Below are positions 59,432 to 64,000 of a stretch of 64,000 nt of DNA, piece after piece. The notes below the pieces were generated by a model. The model was not told the origin of the DNA. It was given only the letters and a program-made list of their open reading frames with translations, and searched no databases. The stretch lies in contig NZ_CP092462.1 of the NCBI RefSeq assembly GCF_022387135.1, positions 124,001 through 188,000 on the forward strand, read 5' to 3'. Positions within the stretch are counted from its first letter, which is position 1, and each line of letters starts with the position of its first letter. The translations under genes were made by a program, and so were the position numbers. The stretch is from Comamonas sp. B21-038. Lineage in GTDB: Bacteria > Pseudomonadota > Gammaproteobacteria > Burkholderiales > Burkholderiaceae_C.

Positions 59432-60292
59432 ATGATGACGATGCCGGATGTTGCCGGCTTTTCTATGCAATCTTCTGCCTCACCACCTCTTGTCGAACTG
59501 CGCAATGTCACCTTTGGCTATGGTGACCGCACCATCCTGCGCGATGTGTCGCTGACCATCCCGCGTGGCAAGGTGACGGCGCTGATGGGGGCGTCCGGCG
59601 GTGGCAAGACCACGGTGCTGCGGCTGATCGGCGGCCAGGCCCGTGCGCAGGCCGGTCAGGTGCTGCTCGATGGCCAGGATGTGGGCGCGATGAGCCAGGC
59701 GCAGCTGTACGCCGCGCGGCGCCGCATGGGCATGCTGTTCCAGTTTGGCGCGCTGTTCACCGATATGACGGTGTTCGAGAACGTGGCCTTTCCGCTGCGC
59801 GAGCACACCGATCTGTCCGACGGGCTGGTGCGCGACATCGTGCTGATGAAGCTGCAGGCCGTGGGCCTGCGCGGTGCACGTGATCTGATGCCTTCGCAGA
59901 TTTCCGGGGGCATGGCGCGGCGCGTGGCACTGGCCCGCGCGATGGCGCTGGACCCCGAATTCATCATGTACGACGAGCCTTTCGCCGGTCTGGACCCGAT
60001 TTCGCTGGGTACATCGGCCCAGCTGATCCGCGAACTCAACGATGCATTGGGCCTCACCAGCATCATCGTCTCGCACGATCTGGAAGAGACGTTCAAGCTG
60101 GCCGACCAAGTCATTATTCTCGGCCCCGGCGTGGTGGCGGCGCAGGGCACGCCCGATGAGGTGCGTGCCAGCAGCGATCCGCTGGTGCACCAGTTTGTCC
60201 ATGCGCTGCCGCAGGGCCCCGTGCCTTTCCATGTGCAGGGCCCCAGTCTGGATGCGGATTTTGGCGTGGATGCACTGAAAGGAGGCCGCTGA
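59432..60292 (+). CDS. mlaF: Mla phospholipid transport ATPase MlaF
   Basis: A 286-residue ATPase of the MlaFEDB complex, which moves phospholipid between inner membrane and MlaC. Walker A is GASGGGKTT, signature ISGGMARRVA, Walker B FIMYDEPFAGLDP, switch His VSHDLEET. The first Met has no obvious ribosome site; MQSSASPPLVE at 59465 is an alternative. The stop overlaps the mlaE start by 1 bp. It begins the mlaFEDACB run. Confidence 0.94.
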   Translation: MMTMPDVAGFSMQSSASPPLVELRNVTFGYGDRTILRDVSLTIPRGKVTALMGASGGGKTTVLRLIGGQARAQAGQVLLDGQDVGAMSQAQLYAARRRMGMLFQFGALFTDMTVFENVAFPLREHTDLSDGLVRDIVLMKLQAVGLRGARDLMPSQISGGMARRVALARAMALDPEFIMYDEPFAGLDPISLGTSAQLIRELNDALGLTSIIVSHDLEETFKLADQVIILGPGVVAAQGTPDEVRASSDPLVHQFVHALPQGPVPFHVQGPSLDADFGVDALKGGR

Positions 60293-61074
60293 TGCGTTGG
60301 TGGCACCCTGCTGATATTGGTTTTGCGCTGCGTTCCAAGGCGGCCGCAGTGGGCCAGGCCACACGCTTGCTGCTGCGCCTGCTGGCCGGGCTGGGCTATG
60401 TGCTCAAGCGCCCCGGTCTGCTGCGCGACCAGATCCATTTTCTGGGCAACTACTCGCTGGCCATCATTGGCGTGTCGGGCTTGTTTGTCGGCTTTGTGCT
60501 GGGTCTGCAGGGCTACTACATCCTGCAGCGCTACGGCTCAGCCGAGGCGGTGGGCATGATGGTGGCCCTGACCCTGCTGCGCGAGCTGGGCCCGGTGGTG
60601 ACGGCGCTGCTGTTTGCCGGGCGGGCCGGCACCGCATTGACAGCCGAGATCGGCCTGATGAAGGCGGGCGAGCAGCTGTCTGCGATGGAGATGATGGCCG
60701 TCGATCCGGTCGAACGCATTCTGGCACCCCGCTTTTGGGCGGGCCTGATTGCGATGCCATTGCTGGCTGCGGTGTTCAGCGCCATCGGCATCATGGGGGG
60801 CTGGATCGTCGGCGTGCTGCTGCTCGGCATTGATGGTGGCGCCTTCTGGGGCCAGATGCAAAGCGGCGTCGATGTATTCAAGGATCTGGGCAATGGCGTG
60901 ATCAAGAGCGTGGTGTTCGGCATCACGGTGACCTTTGTCGCCTTGCTCCAGGGCTTTGTCGCCAAGCCCACCCCTGAAGGTGTCTCGCGTGCCACCACGC
61001 GCACCGTGGTGATGGCCTCGTTGTCGGTGCTGGCGCTGGATTTCATGCTCACCGCGATGATGTTCAGCATCTGA
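60292..61074 (+). CDS. mlaE: Mla phospholipid transport permease MlaE
   Basis: A 260-residue MlaE permease with multiple membrane segments. GNYSLAIIGVSGLFVGFVLGLQGYYIL, LRELGPVVTALLFAGRAGTALTAEIGLMKAGEQLSAM and the C-terminal FMLTAMMFSI are typical. It pairs with MlaF and MlaD in the inner membrane. Confidence 0.95.
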   Translation: MRWWHPADIGFALRSKAAAVGQATRLLLRLLAGLGYVLKRPGLLRDQIHFLGNYSLAIIGVSGLFVGFVLGLQGYYILQRYGSAEAVGMMVALTLLRELGPVVTALLFAGRAGTALTAEIGLMKAGEQLSAMEMMAVDPVERILAPRFWAGLIAMPLLAAVFSAIGIMGGWIVGVLLLGIDGGAFWGQMQSGVDVFKDLGNGVIKSVVFGITVTFVALLQGFVAKPTPEGVSRATTRTVVMASLSVLALDFMLTAMMFSI

Positions 61075-61112
61075 CGCCTACCTATCGATAGAAAAGAGAA
61101 ACGGATTCGCAT

Positions 61113-61592
61113 ATGCAGCCCTCCAAAACCGATATCTGGGTTGGCCTGTTTGTCATGCTGGGCGCTGCCGCGCTGGTGTTCCTGGCGCTGCGCGCAGGCA
61201 ACCTGCTGACCTTGGATTTCAACAAAGGCTATGAAGTGACCGCCCGCTTTGACAATATTGGCGGTCTCAAACCCCAGGCCGCAGTGCGCAGCGCCGGGGT
61301 CAAGGTGGGACGCGTCAAGAGCATTGGCTTCAACGACCAGACCTTTCAGGCCGATGTCCATATCGAGCTGACCAATGGCTATGCCTTCCCCAAGGACAGC
61401 TCCTTCAAGATCCTGACCAGTGGACTGCTGGGCGATCAGTATGTGGGGGTGGAGGCCGGCTTCGACGAAAAGCCCTTGGTCAGTGGTGATACCGTCACCA
61501 ATACACAATCGGCTATCGTGCTGGAAAATCTGATCGGCCAGTTCCTCTATGGCAAGGCATCGGAGAGTTCCGCTCCCAAACCTACCGAATAA
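61113..61592 (+). CDS. mlaD: Mla substrate-binding MCE protein MlaD
   Basis: A 159-residue single-pass MCE-domain protein. The N-terminal helix (DIWVGLFVMLGAAALVFLAL) is followed by the MCE domain (YEVTARFDNIGGLKPQAAVRSAGVKVGRVKSI through LTSGLLGDQYVGVEAG). MlaD forms hexameric rings that hold lipid. The length is normal for the family. mlaA follows 20 bp later. Confidence 0.95.
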   Translation: MQPSKTDIWVGLFVMLGAAALVFLALRAGNLLTLDFNKGYEVTARFDNIGGLKPQAAVRSAGVKVGRVKSIGFNDQTFQADVHIELTNGYAFPKDSSFKILTSGLLGDQYVGVEAGFDEKPLVSGDTVTNTQSAIVLENLIGQFLYGKASESSAPKPTE

Positions 61593-61612
61593 CACAAGCA
61601 AAAAAGAGAACG

Positions 61613-62395
61613 ATGATGCGTTATCCAACCAAGCAACCCCATGCACGTGCCCGCAGCTGGCTGCTGGCCTCCTCCCTGGGTCTGGCGGCGGTGCTGAGCG
61701 GCTGTGCCAGCGGGCCCGGCGCCAACCCGCGCGACCCGCTGGAGCCCTACAACCGCGCGATGTTCAGCTTCAACGATGCGGTCGACAGTGCGGTGCTCGA
61801 GCCCGTGGCCACCGGCTACCGCGATGTGACGCCGACCGTCGTGCGTACCGCCGTGACGAACTTCTTCGCCAACCTGGGTGATCTGTGGTCGGCGGTGAAC
61901 AATGCATTGCAGCTCAAGGGTGAAGGTACCTACAACAGCGTGGTGCGCTTTACGACCAACACCGTGTTCGGTCTGGGCGGTCTGATCGATATCGCCAGCG
62001 AGATGGACATCGAACGCCACAAGCAGGACTTTGGCCTGACGATGGCCCGCTATGGCATGCCTGCAGGCGCTTATATCGTCTGGCCATTGCTCGGCCCCTC
62101 GACCATCCGCGATTCAGCGGGCATGGTGGTGGACTGGCAGGGCAACGTGGTCAGCTCGATCAACGATGTGCCGGTGCGCAACTCGCTGACCGGTCTGCGC
62201 ATCGTCAATACCCGCGCCAATCTGCTGGGCACGACCTCGCTGGTGCAGTCCGCTGCGCTGGACAAGTACAGCTTTACCCGTGATGCCTATCTGCAGTTGC
62301 GTGAAAACGCGACCCGTTCGGGTGACGAGGAGGACGAAACCCAGTGGATGAACGAATCGGCTGCTGAACCTGCTGCTCAAGGCAACGGGAAGTAA
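61613..62395 (+). CDS. mlaA: Outer-membrane lipoprotein MlaA (VacJ)
   Basis: A 260-residue lipoprotein with lipobox AVLSGCASG. DPLEPYNRAMFSFNDAVDSAV is the MlaA signature. It removes phospholipid from the outer leaflet and passes it to MlaC. In E. coli mlaA is unlinked to the other mla genes; here it lies inside the operon, as is usual in Burkholderiales. Confidence 0.94.
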   Translation: MMRYPTKQPHARARSWLLASSLGLAAVLSGCASGPGANPRDPLEPYNRAMFSFNDAVDSAVLEPVATGYRDVTPTVVRTAVTNFFANLGDLWSAVNNALQLKGEGTYNSVVRFTTNTVFGLGGLIDIASEMDIERHKQDFGLTMARYGMPAGAYIVWPLLGPSTIRDSAGMVVDWQGNVVSSINDVPVRNSLTGLRIVNTRANLLGTTSLVQSAALDKYSFTRDAYLQLRENATRSGDEEDETQWMNESAAEPAAQGNGK

Positions 62396-62510
62396 GCGAA
62401 ACGTTATAAAGCCTTACAACAAACAGGATGGTGCATGCAACTGCGTGCCGTCCCCAGTATCTAAAAACGCTCAGGTCTGCAGCGCAGACGCGGGTAGAAA
62501 AGGACACATT

Positions 62511-63161
62511 ATGATGAATCGTCGAGCATGGGGGCAGTATTGCGCTGCCTGGGCGCTGGTAGCCGGCATGGCTTCGGCCCCTTTGGTGGCAAGCGCCGCA
62601 GACATGGCACCGGACGCAATGATCAAGCAGCTCTCGGACGAGGTGCTCAACACCTTGAAGACCGACCAGGCGATCCGCAGTGGCGATGTCTCGAAGATCA
62701 CCTCGTATGTCGACAGCGTCGTGATGCCGAATGTGGACTTTCGCCGCATGATGGCGTCGGCCGTGGGCCCCAAGTGGCGTACCGCGACGGCCGCGCAGCA
62801 GCAGCAACTGCAGGATGAATTCAAGAAGCTGATGGTCAACACCTATGCCGGTGCGCTGCACCAGGTGAGCGACCAGACCATCAGCGTCAAACCCGTGCGC
62901 ATGCAGGCCGGTGACAAGGAGGTGGTGGTGCGCTCGGAGATCCTGGGCCGTGGCGACCCGATCCAGCTGGACTACCGCCTGCAGAAAACCCCTGGCCAGG
63001 GCATGGGCTGGAAGATCTACAACCTGAACGTGATGGGTATCTGGATGGTGGAAACCTACCGCAACCAGTTCCAGGAAGAGCTCAACAAGCCCGGAGGCAG
63101 TCCTCAGACCTTGATCGACTCCATCGCCGCCCGCAACAAGGCCAATGCGGGCAAAAAATAA
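62511..63161 (+). CDS. mlaC: Periplasmic phospholipid shuttle MlaC
   Basis: A 216-residue secreted protein with a signal peptide (WALVAGMASAPLVASAADM). VDSVVMPNVDFRRMMASAVGPKWRTA and WKIYNLNVMGIWMVETYRNQFQEEL are MlaC marks. It carries lipid between MlaA and MlaFEDB. Two adjacent Met codons (62511 and 62514) are possible starts. mlaB starts 3 bp after its stop. Confidence 0.94.
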   Translation: MMNRRAWGQYCAAWALVAGMASAPLVASAADMAPDAMIKQLSDEVLNTLKTDQAIRSGDVSKITSYVDSVVMPNVDFRRMMASAVGPKWRTATAAQQQQLQDEFKKLMVNTYAGALHQVSDQTISVKPVRMQAGDKEVVVRSEILGRGDPIQLDYRLQKTPGQGMGWKIYNLNVMGIWMVETYRNQFQEELNKPGGSPQTLIDSIAARNKANAGKK

Positions 63162-63164
63162 GCG

Positions 63165-63446
63165 ATGGCCGTGCTCAGCCTCCCGTCGACCCTGACCCAT
63201 GACCAGGCCCAGGCCTGCCTGCAGCAGTTGCAGGCAAGCCTGGCACAGCTGCCCGCAGGCGCTGCGGTGCAGATCGACGCCAGTGGGTTGGCGGTGTTCG
63301 ACTCATCGGCGCTGGCCGTGCTGCTGGGCTGCCGCCGCGCGGCAATGGCGGCGGGCCGGCCCTTGCAGATGCTCGGTCTGTCCGCGCCGGTACTGTCGCT
63401 CGCGCGCCTCTATGGCGTCGATGGCCTGCTGCAAACCGCCGGCTGA
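63165..63446 (+). CDS. mlaB: STAS-domain protein MlaB
   Basis: A 93-residue STAS protein. QIDASGLAVFDSSALAVLLGCRRAAMAAGR is the STAS core with the Asp-Ser-Ser region. MlaB binds MlaF and regulates transporter assembly. It is the last mla gene, 3 bp after mlaC. Confidence 0.9.
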   Translation: MAVLSLPSTLTHDQAQACLQQLQASLAQLPAGAAVQIDASGLAVFDSSALAVLLGCRRAAMAAGRPLQMLGLSAPVLSLARLYGVDGLLQTAG

Positions 63447-63501
63447 TCACTGAATCCCCAGGACAGCGCCATCTGGCCGCTGCGCCTACAATGGCCGACT
63501 C

Positions 63502-64000
63502 ATGTCCGCCATCGCATTCCAATCCGTCTCCAAGGTCTACCAGACCGCCAAGGGGCCCTTCCAGGCATTGAACAACGTCAGCCTCGATATCGAGGAAGGG
63601 GAGTTCTTTGGCCTGCTCGGCCCCAACGGCGCGGGCAAGACCACCATGATCAGTATTCTGGCCGGCCTGGCCCGCGCCAGCAGTGGCTCGGTCAAGGTGC
63701 TGGGCAGCGACGTGCGCGAGGACTATGCGAATGCGCGGCGCAAGCTCGGTATCGTGCCGCAGGAGCTGGTCTTCGATCCCTTTTTCAATGTGCGCGAGTC
63801 GCTGCGCATCCAATCGGGCTATTTCGGTGTGAAGAACAACGATGCCTGGATCGACGAGCTGCTCGAAAGCCTGGGGCTGGCCGACAAGGCCACCGCCAAT
63901 ATGCGCCAGCTCTCGGGTGGCATGAAGCGCCGCGTGCTGGTGGCCCAGGCGCTGGTGCACAAGCCGCCGATCATCGTGCTCGATGAACCCACGGCTGGCG
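63502..64000 (+). CDS. ABC-2 type transporter ATP-binding protein (5' part, cut by window edge)
   Basis: The first 166 codons of an ABC ATPase of the YadG/CcmA-like type are present. Walker A is GPNGAGKTTM, the Q-loop lies in GIVPQELVFDPF, the signature is LSGGMKRRV and Walker B is IIVLDEPTAG at the edge. It follows mlaB by 55 bp, with a TACAAT hexamer at 63487-63492. A membrane partner probably follows beyond the window. The substrate is not known. Confidence 0.9.
   Translation, partial: MSAIAFQSVSKVYQTAKGPFQALNNVSLDIEEGEFFGLLGPNGAGKTTMISILAGLARASSGSVKVLGSDVREDYANARRKLGIVPQELVFDPFFNVRESLRIQSGYFGVKNNDAWIDELLESLGLADKATANMRQLSGGMKRRVLVAQALVHKPPIIVLDEPTAG

Overview
The window is high-GC DNA from a betaproteobacterium, most probably of the family Comamonadaceae (Comamonas or a close relative). 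The evidence is the combination of pilMNOPQ-aroK-aroB-dgt, cytochrome c4-ResB-CcsA, gltBD, an mlaFEDACB operon that includes mlaA, and a PcaR-like IclR regulator beside pcaIJFD. It reads as ordinary chromosome: no rRNA, tRNA, CRISPR array, prophage or plasmid genes were seen. One REP-type (Y1) transposase gene and one 162-bp foldback element are the only mobile-like items. About 59 protein genes are supported, nearly all in tight operons. The genes at both window edges are cut.

Layout. 1-3.6 kb: NAD salvage (nadE, pncB, pncA) divergent from the Nudix-type repressor gene nrtR. 3.7-6.8 kb: metK with a long structured leader, then two overlapping lipid A acyltransferase genes. 6.8-12 kb: engB, cytochrome c4 and the System II cytochrome c assembly pair resB-ccsA. 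12-16 kb: a metallo-beta-lactamase-fold protein, lptM divergent from cyaY, and PBP1A. 16.2-25.8 kb: type IV pilus alignment complex and secretin (pilMNOPQ; pilM carries a +1 frameshift in an A8 run), an Ig-domain lipoprotein, then aroK, aroB and dgt. 26-29.7 kb: DUF1415 protein, a methyltransferase, and a PhoX-type phosphatase behind a clear Pho box.

29.8-39.4 kb is the most distinctive metabolic block. pcaI, pcaJ, pcaF and pcaD run into a cyclase-family hydrolase, a YCII protein, a short-chain dehydrogenase, an AtoE-type permease and a Bug/TctC binding protein. An IclR regulator is divergent. pcaGH, pcaB and pcaC are absent, so the block looks like a beta-ketoadipate lower pathway fed by an unidentified upper route. 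The control region holds the foldback element and an IclR-type palindrome. 39.8-44.4 kb: TonB-dependent siderophore receptor with a Fur box and CTTAAG-type direct repeats upstream, a two-module secreted protein of unknown function, and the Y1 transposase.

44.6-54.9 kb: glutamate synthase (gltB, gltD), then glutathione-dependent formaldehyde detoxification (frmR, frmA, fghA) with a DEAD-box helicase between frmA and fghA. 55-59.2 kb: LysE-type exporter, two small unknowns, and a polar amino-acid ABC importer. 59.4-64 kb: the Mla phospholipid transport operon and the start of an ABC-2 type ATPase gene.
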